Shown piece by piece: positions 10,694 to 22,264 of a stretch of DNA of 64,000 bases. The stretch's first letter is position 1; every line of letters starts with the position of its first letter. A program made the translations under genes and the position numbers. The notes beneath the pieces were generated by a model. It was given only the letters and a program-made list of their open reading frames with translations, had not been told where the DNA came from and made no database searches. Origin of the DNA: Sphaeramia orbicularis (taxonomy: Eukaryota > Chordata > Actinopteri > Kurtiformes > Apogonidae); the NCBI RefSeq assembly GCF_902148855.1, contig NC_043978.1, positions 47,792,133 through 47,856,132 on the forward strand, given 5' to 3'.

Positions 10694-11416
10694 CTCAGTG
10701 CCAATGAAAACGCAACAATTGAAGATTCTTATATTTTTTTTTAAATCGATGAGGATTTTTATTCCATAAGCTCTTTGGAATTAACCATGGGCCATTTCTA
10801 TACAGTAAAAATTAAAAAATCACATCCAAATTTGTTGACAAAAAATAAGGATAAAGAAAGAAACTCAAGGACCCCCAAAACCAAAAGTCACAAAGCGGTC
10901 CCGGAGGTTCTGCAGCTCAATGTAGCGATCCTGCTGTGGCGTGGTCACATGTGCTCGTCCAGGGCGAGGTCTGTCTGCAGTTGAGCTAGTCTCTTCCTGC
11001 CTCTGTTGCATCCTGACTATGGTGGACACATTGCATCCAAAACGGCGTGCCACCTGCCGAGCAGAGATTCCGGCCTCCAGGAGCCCCATAACATGGCATC
11101 TGTGGTCACGTGTCAGTCTGGGCATCGCTGAGTTATTGCAAATGATTTTCGTGCTTTTCAGCTTGCCTTTATATACCGAACATGACCACTCCTTAACTGA
11201 CCACAATTCCTTAAGTTGAGCAGTTCATTGCTGAGCAATGAGAAAAACAAGTCTTATGAATGCAGACAAGTTCATTCAAGTGTGACAATAGCTCAACCCG
11301 TCTCAGTTGGTTAAGAAATTGTCTGGGATTATCTTATACAGGTGAAACTTAAACATATTGATGCAGCTCAGGAACAATAAAACACATTCAAGTGTTGCGT
11401 TTTCATTGGCACTGAG
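10694..11416 (-). mobile_element. Tc1-like element, internally deleted, with TA duplication
   Basis: The ends CTCAGTGCCAATGAAAACGC and its reverse complement GCGTTTTCATTGGCACTGAG are identical over the first 20 bp, and TA sits immediately outside each (10692-10693 and 11417-11418). At 723 bp it is about half an autonomous Tc1. The inside encodes only the N-terminal DNA-binding part of a transposase on the minus strand. The clean ends suggest it is younger than the Tc1 element that holds it. Confidence 0.85.
10865..11125 (-). pseudogene. Tc1 transposase N-terminal fragment
   Basis: The frame from the ATG at 11125 reads 'MPRLTRDHRCHVMGLLEAG', 'SARQVARRFGCNVSTI' and 'RPRPGRAHVTTPQQDRYI', a paired-like helix-turn-helix DNA-binding region with the GRPR-like linker of Tc1 transposases. 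It would bind the element's inverted ends in the nucleus. After about 80 residues the frame runs into unrelated sequence and stops. The catalytic DDE domain is deleted, so it cannot transpose itself. The frame is longer on its 5' side, to 11206, but the ATG at 11125 matches the usual family start. Confidence 0.75.
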
Positions 11417-11613
11417 TATACCTTACATGAACTTTTTTATTTTTTTTTGTAAATTTGGTGATTTAATGGGGGTGGGTCACTTTTCCATGGGGGTCACTTT
11501 TCTATCTGACACTATAATCAAAGCTAAAGGTGATCCAACGAAATATTAATGTGTGACCTTTTGGGGTTTTTTTTTTCGTGGTGACTTTTTTTTTTTTTTT
11601 TGGCCAGGCAGTG

Positions 11614-12289
11614 TTAAACCAGAATGCTAAATAAGCCATATGAGAATATTTCACAAGTTCAGATTCATGTCAGAACTAATTGTTATCATCACTGACATCA
11701 TCTCATTGCTGCAGGATGGAGCTGCAGTGATGCAACTCATCCTATTAGTGAGTGTCGGCGTCTGGAGCACAAAGCAGTCACCTCTGCATGCCTTCCGTCC
11801 ACTGAAGTCTCTCCGCCGACCGCCTCCCGCTGTATTTCTCTGCCAACTCACCGTCTGTGTAATTGGAACGAATGGTTTATTAATACGTTTTGATACCAAT
11901 CGGGTCAAATGACCTTGGCAGCGTGGAGAAGGAGAGACTGTTGGTAGCACTGGAGTGAACATTAAGGGGGTGGCAGCAGGCATTACTCTGAGCCTCTGAA
12001 TGCTGATCTCAGACCTGCACAACAGTTAATAATGTGGAAGCCACACACTTTCCATCACTCCTAATAGAGATATTGTCATAGTCCTGCCACTGCCAAGGCC
12101 TGCAGAGCCCATGGGAAATAGATGGAGCTGCAGTCCTCAGCTCTAACCCTGTCTCTGTCCATGTGGGGAGGACTTCTGCTGTTCTAATGTCTGTCCACGC
12201 ACTCCCAAGTTTAATACGGCATGAAGTTAGCATTAGGAGGATGATCGAATTAACTTCAGCAGTTGTAACCTGGACCACATAGACTACAG
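11614..12289. other. Unique DNA, possible conserved noncoding element
   Basis: No repeat family is apparent. Base composition is balanced and the sequence has high complexity, with homeodomain-type TAAT cores at about 11855-11895 ('TGTGTAATTGGAACGAATGG', 'TTTATTAATACG'). Frames on both strands (up to 123 codons) show no domain. Conservation cannot be judged without other fish genomes. Confidence 0.25.
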
Positions 12290-12295
12290 CAAGAA

Positions 12296-12840
12296 GTTTT
12301 CACTGTTTCCTCTCCTTTTCATTTCCACCTCTTTCCTTTTCTTTCCTTTCCTTTCCACCCCTTTTCTTTTCCTTTCCATTCTTTTCCTTTGATTTCCTTT
12401 CCTTTCCACTTCTTTCATTTCCTTTCCTCTCATTCCTTCCCACCCTTTTCTTTTCTTTTCCATTCCACTCCTTCCCTTTCCTTGATTTCCTTTCCTTTCC
12501 ACTTCTTTCCTTTCCTTTCCTTTCCTTTCCTTTCCTTTCCACCAGTTTCTTTTCTACCACTTTTCTTTTCCTTTCCATTCCACTTCTTTCCATTCTACTT
12601 CTTTCCTTTCCTTTCCTTTCCACTTCTTTCATTTCCTTTCCACTTCTTTCATTTCCTTTGCTCTCATTTCCTTTCCACCCCTTTTCTTTTCCATTCCGCT
12701 TCTTTCCTTTCCACCACTTTTCCTTTCCTTTCCACTTCTTTCATTTCCTTTCCACTTCTTTCCTTTCCTTTGCTCTCATTTCCTTTCCACCCCTTTTCTT
12801 TTCCATTCCACTCCTTTCCTTTCCACCTCTTTTCCTTTCA
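12296..12840. repeat. CCTTT/CTTTC low-complexity polypyrimidine tract
   Basis: About 545 bp of almost unbroken pyrimidine on the plus strand, built from variants of TTTCC, CCTTTC and ACTTCTTTC. Long frames across it on both strands (for example rich in Ser-Phe-Pro, or Glu-Arg-Lys-Gly) are artefacts of the repeat. Such mirror-like purine/pyrimidine tracts can adopt triplex structure. Confidence 0.95.
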
Positions 12841-13759
12841 TAAAATACAATATTTCATTTTTATTTGATTATTTCTACGTGTACTTTTGCAAAGTCAATA
12901 GAAGTACACTGGTGACTGTAAGTAAAACATTTATATTGTGGATCTTCTGTAAACTTCTCCAAAGTTACTTAAAGGAAGTAGCAGCATAAGTGGATTAGAA
13001 CAACTGAGGCTCTAAATTCCCCACAGGAATTAAACAAACCAACCCCAGCTGTAATGATTCACAACAGTTTCCTTTTATTCACCTTATTAGTATTTTCACC
13101 TTTCCATCCTGATTATGCAAATATGCGCAAATTTGAGAGGAAAAAAAAATCTTGAGATAATGTTTTTTAGATAAATAACTGACTATGACTTTGTTTTTCA
13201 TCAATTAAGGTCACATTTTTGTGGCTGTAGATTCCACTATACATGAACAAAGTAAATTAGAATCAAATCAAATGTGTTTTAATAACTGCAGGTGTAAGAC
13301 TGATAACACACAGACAAACAAACAGAGGTAAAAGCATAACCTCCTCTGTAAAGGTAAAACTGTTTTCCCAGACTGTATAAAGATGGATTTCATGATACTA
13401 TCACCTCCCACAGATAAAAATCCAGTTGGTCACAGGAGCTGCCATGATGCTTTTTCGATGTTATTTGGAGTCAGAGTTTTCAGTCCAAACGTGGGGGCAT
13501 CACATCCATTACAGCTGTATTTTACCTGTTTTTATACTCTAAAATAACTTAATAAAACTGCCATAAACATGAGAGAAAGATGACAATTTGAACATAAATA
13601 GGCTTCATGGGATCTACCTAGCTAAGAAAAATGTACAAAATGAGAAGTTTGAGGTTTCAGTTTGAAGTCCCTTTAAATAAGATGGGAATGTGGTATAGGG
13701 CCTATACTGAAGCCAGCCACCAGGGGGAGTTTGAGATGTTTTCCCTTCACATTTTAAGG
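12841..13759. other. Gene-free, nothing recognised
   Basis: AT-rich unique sequence. No tRNA, repeat end or convincing frame was seen. Confidence 0.4.
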
Positions 13760-14356
13760 CAGTGTTTTTCAACCTTCGGGTTGGGACCCCATGTGGGGTC
13801 ACCTGGAATTCAAATGGGGTCGCCTGAAATTTCTAGTAATGATTAAAAAATAAAAACAAAACTTATTAATAAAAAATATATGGTGAGTTGAGAGAGACAA
13901 TCCCAATCCATAAAAGACATGACAAATTGTGAGTCTGAAACTGAAGCACTGTGGTTCTGTTTATCTGTCAAATGTTCATTGTGGTCGGTTTCAGATGCTG
14001 CAGCTCTTACATAATTCATAGTTTGAGTTATTCTTTGTTCAGTATTAATTGTCAGTCTTGTAAATCCAAGCTGGACTGACTCTACATATCCTGACCAAGG
14101 AAAATCAAATTCTCACTTTGTGGAGTAATCTACACCTGGCTTTACTTCCTCCGTCCATAATAATATACATTATATAGACTAAATGTTGTCTACAATTAAC
14201 GTTTATTTGCAACATAGTATAGCAAACTATTACATGGTAAAAACAAATTAATTTTAGCAAAAAAAAAAAAAAAGGCTCCGTTTTGAATGTCTGGGGTCAC
14301 CAGAAATTTGTGACATTAAAATGGGGTCACGAGCCAAAAAAGGTTGGGAACCACTG
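13760..14356 (+). mobile_element. hAT MITE (CAGTGTTTTTCAACCTT type), copy 1
   Basis: The left end CAGTGTTTTTCAACCTTCGG and right end AAAAGGTTGGGAACCACTG are inverted relatives. The flanking octamers TTTTAAGG (13752-13759) and ATTTAAGG (14357-14364) agree at 7 of 8. The inside matches 19397-19957 in the opposite orientation. No transposase frame. Confidence 0.8.
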
Positions 14357-14382
14357 ATTTAAGGGCTACAGTGGTGTCTATC

Positions 14383-14917
14383 TTAACCCTGTAAAACCTG
14401 ACCCATCAAAAACTAGCCACAAAATTCACATTTTTTTGGAATTTTAATAAAACCTTTTTTTTTTTCCAAAATCCAAACAAAAAATGTCACTACATCAATT
14501 TGTTTATGATATATTTTTGTATCACATTAAAAACAACTGTGCTATAATGAATCAATTATCAAGTAACTATGCATTACATTGTTTCAGTACATGAAATACT
14601 TATTTAAAAACAAAACAGAACAGCAATACAAATGTTCTTAACATAGCTTTTTTAAATTACAAAAGACTTTCCTGCTAAAAGTGTGTGAATGATTTAACAA
14701 TAGCAGCCATACTGAAGAAAGCCAAAAAAAAAACCAAACCAAAAAAAAAAAAAAAGCTCATCTTCTGGCTGGAGTGGGATGATAATCCATCAGGGACAAA
14801 AAAAACACGTATGGGATCACATAAAACAGGTTTTAAGGAAAATATTGATCGTTGTTGATACGATAGAGGTCTCAGCCTGGTATAGCACATATGACACAAA
14901 TGGTTTCATAGGGTTAA
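14383..14917 (+). mobile_element. MITE family C, full length
   Basis: TTAACCCTGTAAAACCTGAC at the left and TTTCATAGGGTTAA at the right, so TTAA flanks and short inverted ends are both present. Internal A-rich runs near 14725-14756. No coding content. Confidence 0.7.
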
Positions 14918-14931
14918 TATATGGTCTATGG

Positions 14932-15060
14932 CAGTGTTTCTCAACTGTGCGGGTAACACCCCCCTGGGGGCCACTGGGACCTTTGGAACAAGAAAGTTGA
15001 GAGGGGGGCACTAAAACCAAAATGGAGGGCGTCAGTCTGTATAAGTATCAATATTAAGCA
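14932..15060 (+). mobile_element. hAT-like MITE end, fragment
   Basis: CAGTGTTTCTCAACTGTGCG followed by the G/C-run stretch typical of this kind of end ('CCCCCCTGGGGGCC'). No matching right end was found, so only one terminus is called. Confidence 0.4.
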
Positions 15061-15258
15061 GCATGTTATATCAGTGGTGAATTTTCGTACCCCCCCGTTC
15101 CTCCACAGTCAGGTACGACACAGCACTTATTGAGCTAATAAGTTGGATACAAATTTGTTGAAGACTGTAGTGCACATATTGTTTGTAGATGTCATTTGAC
15201 CTTCTGGTAGAGTTTCACGCTGTTTTCCACATATAATTATTGTAGATAATTCATTTAG

Positions 15259-15613
15259 GTGGTGCAGTGGTTAGCACTCGGCCTCACAGCAAGAAGGTCC
15301 TGGGTTCGATTTCCAGCACCAGTCGACAGGGGTGGGACCTTTCTGTGTGGAGCTTGCATGTTCTCCATATGTCTGCGTGGGTTCTCTCCAGGTACTCCGG
15401 CTTCCTCACACATCCAAAGACATGCACTGATAGGTTAATTGGTTAATGGGTGTGAATGTGAGAGTGACTGTTTGTCTCTATATGTCAGCCCTGCGATGAA
15501 CTGGCGACTTGTCCAGGGTTGTACCCCGCCTTCGCCCTATGTAGCTGGGATAGGCTCCAAGTGACCCCCGTGACCTAGTGAGGATAAAGCAGGTTCAGAA
15601 AATGAATGAATAC
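15259..15613 (+). mobile_element. tRNA-derived SINE with 10 bp duplication
   Basis: The head GTGGTGCAGTGGTTAGCACT is an A-box-like segment and GGGTTCGATTTCC is a B-box, together a tRNA-type pol III promoter. The body has the widespread fish text 'GGAGCTTGCATGTTCTCC' and 'GATGAACTGGCGACTTGTCC', and the tail is 'CAGAAAATGAATGAATAC'. ATTCATTTAG flanks both sides (15249-15258 and 15614-15623), a perfect target duplication that fixes both ends. Confidence 0.8.
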
Positions 15614-15623
15614 ATTCATTTAG

Positions 15624-17163
15624 CAAGACAGAGGCCAACCCTCCTGAGCAGCCCATAAGACACATCACAGCAACATCACTGTGACGCTTCTGACCCAAGG
15701 CGACCGGAAAATAGCTGAAACTAGTAAAGCAGGTACAACAAACAACTGCCCCTGTCTTGATAAATGAATTACCTACCATAACTGTCATTTGGACTTGTTT
15801 ACATCTATAGATCTTTTTTCTATATCTTTTAACCTTTACACTTTTTGTAGCTGTTGTTTCAGCAGGTTCAGGAATAAAGGATAAGTTGTCATTTTCAGAC
15901 ATGTTTAATTTCTTTTTTTTCACCTATCATGTAATCATTTAATCAAATCAAAGAAAACCAATTGATAGATTAATCGACTGCAAAAAATAATCAATAGCAG
16001 CTCTAATCTAAAAACAAGGTAAAAATGAATGGATAATAAGTAATCGAGTTCAAATGAGAATAGTTTGAAGTGAATTTGAACTCCAAAAGTTTTGCATCTC
16101 ACAAACACAGGCTTCCATCAGCCAACTTTAATAAACTGAATTCAAATATGTACAAGAATAAATATCAGGTTCAGGCTTAAATTTAATTGCTCCTCTCAAG
16201 GTAAGTCCAAACTAACCTTGCAGAGATGATTATGAGCCATAATCAAACCATGACGCAGGTACAGAATGACCTTTACAGTGTATATATTAATGATTAGCCT
16301 TAAATTAATTTCACACAGCTCCCTGCAGCTGTAGAAGGGATTGGTTTTCAGCACGTGTTTCATTAAGACGACCAGCTGAGTTAATATTTCTGAGAGGAAC
16401 ATTGGACTGCTATGCAAGGTCAGAAAGTCTGGCTTGGAGTCATGTGTGTTTAATAGTAGCTGTATTCTTTCCAAATAATCACTTGCCTTTCGCTGTATTA
16501 AATGCAGCCTGGAATTCATGGAACCTTGCAGCTCATCCACTCCGTTGTTTCCCTTCATGTCCTTAAGCTGAACTGTCGTCTGCATCATCCTTTGTCTATT
16601 TTACCTTGCAGTCTCTGTTCTATTACCTTTTATATTATACAAGACTCATGGAACACAGAGTTTGCAAGGCTGGTCGGTTCCAAATTAAATCATGAAGATT
16701 GCAGAAATTATTTTTTAAATGCCTTTAAAAAAAGAATATGGTGTTCCTCATGACAGCTTTTAAGAGTTCTCACTAGAATTTTCTTTAGATATGCTCCATA
16801 CCATTTTTACTTCAGGTCACATATGTTGGGTGTAAATCGTGTAATTCAGGCATTCAATCTGTGGCACAGCATAAGCATTGTGTAGCATAAATGAAGCTGT
16901 AGAGGCAATTCTTAGTGTTTCTTTTGGCTTCTTAATTCTTGCTTTTTAAGTCTTCTAAAATAAATAGATGTCAAAGAATGTTTTTTACTTGCTGGACAAC
17001 ATTGTTGCCACACACAGCAGTAAAAAACGACTGTGTTGCTCCGATGTCCATCTTCTTTATTCGCAAAGTCGAAGAGAATGATGGAACAGGTATTCTTCAA
17101 ATACATGATGCTACACATAGCAGGACTATGCCCCATTTGGTCCAAACATATATAAATCCTTAT
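15624..17163. other. Gene-free; 16.2-16.5 kb may be conserved noncoding DNA
   Basis: No repeat family is recognised. The 16200-16480 part is high-complexity with TAAT-type motifs ('TATATTAATGATTAGCC', 'TAAATTAATTTCACAC') and a palindromic 'CAGCTCCCTGCAGCTG'. Frames of up to 130 codons on either strand lack domains. The conserved-element idea is inference from texture only. Confidence 0.25.
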
Positions 17164-18328
17164 CAGTCCCTCCAGGATTTCGCGATGTTGCAATCGCCAC
17201 TATTAACACAAATTCAACCAATCACCATGAATTCCTGCGTGGTGCTGCCAATTTCGTCCAATTCACCGTGAATTTTCCGCAAATTTGACCAATCACCTTA
17301 GCCCCGTATCTCCCACCCCCCTCTACGTGACATGTATGTCATCACATTCACGTCCTTATTGACGTTTTGAGAAGATGAAGACATGTGCGACGCATAACGC
17401 CCACATTTACCGACAAATATCACTGCCAAAGTTCATGCAAGCCAGTTTCCAGATGTGTTTACACAAAAGCGGAAGTATACCGTTCGTGTGGATGGAACAC
17501 AATGAAAGTCGCCGCTCCACAGACACTTTTCAACCGCAAAACATGCAAAGAGAACAGCTGAAACTGGAGGAGGAAAAGACGAGACAAGTCCCAATGATAG
17601 AGGCTGTTGGATCCAGAACAACAGCAGGAGCTGAAAGGGTCAAGGTTAGCGCAGATATACTCTATAAGGCAACAGAAGAGAAGAATAAAGAACCTGTAGA
17701 GGCACGCTTTCCTTTTTCTATATTGTGTGTGTGTGCGTGGGTGTGCATGTGTGTCTCTCTATGTATGCACGTGTCTCTGTGTGTGCATGTAACTCGTCTA
17801 ACCATGTAATGCATCTAACCCTAATCCTGAATATACTACTATATCATTAAGGAAGCAAAAGTCATGTGTTGTGTTGCATAAATGTGAGATGGGGGTGGGA
17901 TTTAATAAGTTTTCTTCTTCCCACTCCTTTTTGAGCGGTACATATTGAATTTATTTTATTACCAGTGTACATGGCAATTGATATTTTGTCTTGATCATCT
18001 TTATTTATTAATGTATTTGCTCTGATATTCATTCCTTATACACAAAAATGTTTAAATTTTTCTTCTGCTCAAAACAAATAAATGAATGAATGAATAAAAA
18101 AAAAGCCTGTTTTGTTTAAAATCATTGCTTCCTGGTGCTTTTTAAGGCTAAAAACACAAAAAAGACTGTTCTAGGTAATTTGTAAATGCCCATGTTCCTG
18201 TGACTTTAATAAAAGAAGCCTCAAATCATCGCAACTTTCATCGCAATTTTTTGGAAAAGGTGCCGCAAAATCTGGCATTTTAGGCCGCAACAATCACAAA
18301 AAAAGCATGTGAAATCCTGGAGGGACTG
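17164..18328 (+). mobile_element. hAT-like transposon (CAGTCCCTCCAGGATTTC type), interrupted
   Basis: The left end CAGTCCCTCCAGGATTTCGC and right end GTGAAATCCTGGAGGGACTG are inverted repeats. CCTTAT occurs just outside both ends, a blurred target duplication. A plus frame from 17375 ('MKTCATHNAHIYRQ...', with 'QREQLKLEEEKTRQ') may be the start of the element's own gene but shows no recognised domain and is lost where a LINE tail is inserted (about 17700-18105). Confidence 0.7.
17700..18105 (+). mobile_element. LINE 3' end nested in the hAT element
   Basis: Contains 'GTGGGATTTAATAAGTTTTC', 'CCCACTCCTTTTTGAGCGG' and a tail of AATAAATGAATGAATGAATA plus an A-run, the 3' untranslated style of an L2/CR1-type fish LINE. 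The same kind of sequence occurs reversed at about 50165-50330. A TG-rich run (17728-17790) lies in its 5' part; the exact 5' boundary is unclear. Confidence 0.5.
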
Positions 18329-19033
18329 CCTTATGGTTCCCTAAATAACCATATAATGTATTTGCTCCTGTTAAACATACAAACATGAAATAGTAAAAAA
18401 TAAATGCAATAATGAAATTATTGTAAGCTTAATAAAATGGCACTTACAGAAGCCATGGCGAAAACCTCCAAAAATCGATGCTAATGACAGTTCATGAAAA
18501 TGTGTGTATGATGTTGTTTTGGACCAGACAGTGTATTTTGACACTAGTTATTAATTCAGTGCAAATTACTGTTAATCCTGTCTTTTTCTCTGTCATCAGC
18601 TTTTGAGTTGTTAAATTCTGCTTTTTACTGTGATGTCGCTGATTACTTTCACAGCAGTCGAGCTGTTATTGCAGCAATTTCCTGTTCTCATCTCTCTACT
18701 CCCAGAAGATGAATCCTTGGACTGGTCACATCTGGGAGATACAAGTTCTCAAAACGGTAAATTGCTGACTGAACGTCATCCATTAGCAGAGTCTTTGTCT
18801 GGTTTTGGTTTAAGGGGTCTGAAGATTGTCCTGGTTTTTGGCAGCTGAGTGTTTTTAAGATCAGTGTTGCATCTGTGATCAGATCCAAGGTAGAAGTCAT
18901 GTTTGACAGAATATATAAACTGTAGTTAGGACAAATACAAGAAGCAACAACCAAGATGTCATTTTCTAAAGTCACACAATTGCATTCCTTTAACCTTATA
19001 ACTTGTTTACTTTCAAATAAAAGTACCTGCCTC
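18329..19033. other. Gene-free, nothing recognised
   Basis: Unique AT-rich DNA. A minus-strand frame of 122 codons (18688-19056) and a plus frame of 72 codons (18630-18848) overlap each other and show no domain. Confidence 0.4.
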
Positions 19034-19970
19034 TTAACCCTTAAACCCTGATGCATCTGTGGTGAGCGTTCTTAATGTATGATTTTTTTTTAAATATTCA
19101 TAAAAATTCAACCGTTTGCTCAATGGGAAAATTTTCAAAACTTGCTGATAGAATAGACCTTGTTCCTTCCATAAACATCTGAGCATGCACAGTGGACCTC
19201 CCACCACCTGTGGAATGGGAGCAGAAGACAGCAGTGAGTGAGACCAACTCACTTTGGTCTTTATTTTTTCCACTACTTTCCTTGTGTTTTTTGTTTTTAC
19301 TGTTGTTTGCAGTGTTGTGGTGATTTTCTTATTTTTTCTTTCTTTAACTGAATTTTTTTCCAAGTTTTGTGAAACACAGAATACAACTATTTAATGCAGT
19401 GGTTCTCAACCTTTTTTGCCTCGTGACCCCATTTTAACATCACAAATTTCTGCCGACCCCAGACATTCAAAAAGGAGAATTTTTTTTTTTTTTTTGCCAA
19501 TAATAAATTTGTTTTTGATCATGGAATAGTTTGCTATACTATGCTGCAAATAAACATTAATTTTAGATGACATTTAATCTATATAATATATATTATTATG
19601 GACGGAGGCAGTAAAGCCAGGTGTAGATTACTGCACAAAGTGAGAATTTGATTTTCCTTGGTCAGGATATGTACGGTCAGTCCAGCTTGGATTTACAAGG
19701 CTGACTATTAATACTGAACAAACAAGAACTCAAACTATGAATTATGAAAGAGCTGCAGCATCTGAAACTGACCACAGTGAATATTTCAGTTTGTCATGTC
19801 TTTTATGGATTGGGATTATCTCTAAACTCACCATATATCTTATTCGTAAGACTTTTTTTTTTTTTTTTTTAATCAAGTACTAGAAATTTCAGGCAACCCC
19901 ATTTGAACTCCAGGTGACCCCACATGGGTTCCCACCCCCAAGGTTGAAAAACACCTGGTTAAAGGGTTAA
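19034..19970 (-). mobile_element. MITE family D with nested hAT MITE
   Basis: TTAACCCTTAAACCCTGATG at the left and TTAAAGGGTTAA at the right. The interior before 19389 is the reverse complement of the family D copy at 34836-35509, including 'TGAGCATGC', 'CACCTGTGGAATGGG' and the 'AAATATTCATAAAAA' region. Confidence 0.7.
19397..19957 (-). mobile_element. hAT MITE (CAGTG...CAACC type), copy 2
   Basis: CAGTGGTTCTCAACCTTTTT at the left and AAGGTTGAAAAACACCTG at the right. It aligns in reverse with 13760-14356, including 'TTACAAGGCTGAC' and 'GGACGGAGGCAGTAAAG' versus their complements. The flanking octamers match only at 5 of 8, so this copy is older or its ends have drifted. Confidence 0.7.
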
Positions 19971-21621
19971 ACTACCTTGTTAATTCATCAGACACATCCT
20001 TCTCGTTACAACAGAGTCCTAAAAGTCTTGCCCACTCTCCAGATGTATTAAATTAACTTATACGACTTGGTATTTATCCCAGGTTGATGCCTCTTGATAC
20101 TAGACACACATGTTCTAATGCCAGCTAGGGACCATTAGTTAAATTTCACTTAAATGTCATCTGCAGGTCAACAGGGGTTTGTGGTGCTGGACTGTGATGC
20201 ATAGACGGTGGTTATTGGAGTCAGGCCAGTCCTTAGCCTCTCTGGCTGAAGGTCGCTCACATCAATTAATTTCACGCTGGCAGATGAAGAGCGGGAGATG
20301 AAGCACTGCAGCACTTGAGCAATATGAGAATGAAACCCTGATGATAAACAGTCATAGGAGAGATTGACCTTTTGTTTCTAATTCTTATTTTATAAGCACT
20401 TGTATCGCATTTTAAGACTTCCTGTTTCCTAACGTGCCGTGGAACTAATTGTCAGTACAACCTCATGCTGCTGCTCAAACTACCTGTATTTGTTGGTTTT
20501 TCTTTCATTCATGGTGGGCGTTTGTAACTGTAACACAATAAGAGGAAAATTGGTTTTAACTGAATGGACATAAGGCGTTTTAATAGCATCGGAATGGAGT
20601 CCTGTTTCATTTGTAGGAGTGCAGTTCTCAGTGAAAGAACAACCATTTAGATGCAATTGCAACAAATTATGTAGATTTTTGCCAATTACAGATTCGTATT
20701 TGACACAGGCCATTAGTTCTAGTTTTCTTTCTTTTGAATTAGTCACATTTATAGAGAAGTTCCCTGGCTTTTTATTGGCTGTATCCAGGGTGCGATTGTC
20801 AAAAAAAAAAAAAAAAAAACAGAGGGGGGGGATGTTTTCATTTTTGTTTTTTTTTTAATCATGAAAAAACAAGCAATCAAAAGGCCTAATTCTTTTTTAA
20901 GTTAACGGTAAGCCCTATTAAATGTCCAACAGTTGAACATTTATCTTTAATGCAAACTAAAAATACATGAAACATTTAATTTTCTGTGATGGCCAAACCT
21001 GCAATGTGGGAGATGGACGAAATTAAGTTTCAGGACCATGGACAAGGGCAAGGGTTTACTGGATTTATGGCGAACGGGCAACTCAGTCAGACTGTAAAAT
21101 GTAACATAAAACCTAAAACGTAAAGATGCAGTTGGACATGTTACATTGGGGCCTGTAGGTGTACGTCCTGGAGAGAGAGCGAGAGATACGTCGCAGTACT
21201 TATGAACTCCCTCCACCCGCTCTTATGCATTATTCCCCTGTTTCATTCATCTCCCTCAGGCCCCCCGTCTCACAATTTATCGATCCCCCTATCTTATAAG
21301 CGTCTGCGTGTACTCATACAGCACGGACCCCCCACCCCACCCCAGTCTATGGATCCGTGCATACCTCTGAATTCAGGTCTGCAGGTGTGTGTCCAGATAC
21401 TGTATATGCAGAGAGATAGGTAAGGTATACTATGTATTTATGTGCATGTGGATGTTTGCGAATTCCGAGAGTGCCGACAGTTCAGTTCTAGACAAAGTTA
21501 GTGCCGGCAATGTATCTATGGGTACAGTGGCCGAAAGGGCCAAACACATTGCAACGACCCAATGCGTCTCAGTTAAAGAAAACAACTGCAAGTACAGAAA
21601 CGATGCAAATTCACAAATTTT
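19971..21621. other. Gene-free; 20.15-20.38 kb possible conserved noncoding DNA
   Basis: No gene is recognised. The part at 20150-20380 has high complexity and few repeats ('CATCAATTAATTTCACGCTG'). A-run plus G-run at about 20799-20829. Everything else is plain unique DNA. Confidence 0.25.
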
Positions 21622-21890
21622 GGGGCGGCCATGGCTCAGATTGGTAGAGTGGGTCGTCCAATAACCGAAGGGTTGGCGATTCAAATCCCGCTCTGTCCAT
21701 GTGCTGTTGTGTCCTTGGGCAAGACACCTGACCCTCCTTGCCTCCAGTGCCACTCACACTGGTGTATGAATGTTTGGTGGTGGCTGCAAATTGGCAGCCA
21801 CGCTTCTGTCAGTCTGCCATGGGACAGCTGTGAAAACAGATGTAGTTTACCACCACCAGAGGGAGAATGTGAGAGCGAATGAATAATGGA
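21622..21890 (+). mobile_element. tRNA-headed SINE, second family
   Basis: The head 'GGCCATGGCTCAGATTGGTA' then 'GATTCAAATCCC' provides A- and B-box-like pol III elements, and the body 'TTGTGTCCTTGGGCAAGACA' and 'CCAGTGCCACTCACACTGG' is common in fish SINEs. No flanking duplication could be identified, and the 3' end is approximate. Confidence 0.65.
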
Positions 21891-22264
21891 TCCTCTGTAC
21901 GCTGTTAAACGGATCGTTTTAAATGGTAGTTGAATGTGACTTTAAATTTTACAATGTCGGGTGAATATCATACATCATGCATCATGAACCAAAATGGAGG
22001 AGAGGGAAAGTAACATCATTAGTTGTCTGCTTAATCTTTACATTACAAAGTTGTTTTGCTTGAAGAGTCTTTAATTTTGCAAGTCTTCAGTTATATTCTG
22101 AGTTATATTTTCCAACTGTATCTTGTATTTTTATTTTAAGAGGTACTGAACAGTCAGGTTTGAATCGTGTGTGTGTGTGTGGTTTTGATTGAACTAACAC
22201 CTGCATGCGATGAACTCAGAGCAGAGGTCAGATTCTACCTAAAAGATCTGTTTTTACATCTTTA
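21891..22264. other. Gene-free, nothing recognised
   Basis: Unique DNA with a short (GT)n near 22168-22182. Confidence 0.4.

Larger units (their letters stand above)
7736..11613 (+). mobile_element. Tc1-like transposon, broken, with nested insertions
   Basis: The left end CACTGCCTGGTCAAAAAAAG and right end GGCCAGGCAGTG form Tc1-type inverted repeats; TA precedes the left one. Between about 8953 and 9450 the plus strand encodes stretches of Tc1 transposase: 'EKGQIIGMYEVEKK', 'KETAETTKIGLRTVQHIIKN' and 'SLKRLVKSNRQK', the helix-turn-helix part. The reading frame is broken by stops and small indels, and the catalytic DDE region is largely gone. A full element of this family is about 1.6 kb; the extra length is a hAT-like pair (7933-8950), a SWIM-gene segment with a MITE tip (9535-10690) and a second Tc1 element (10694-11416). 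Confidence 0.75.

Noticed and set aside
12284-12868. Long frames of Lys-Arg-Gly-Glu or Ser-Phe-Pro on both strands
   Set aside because: They come from the CCTTT-type tract, where several frames are free of stops by composition.
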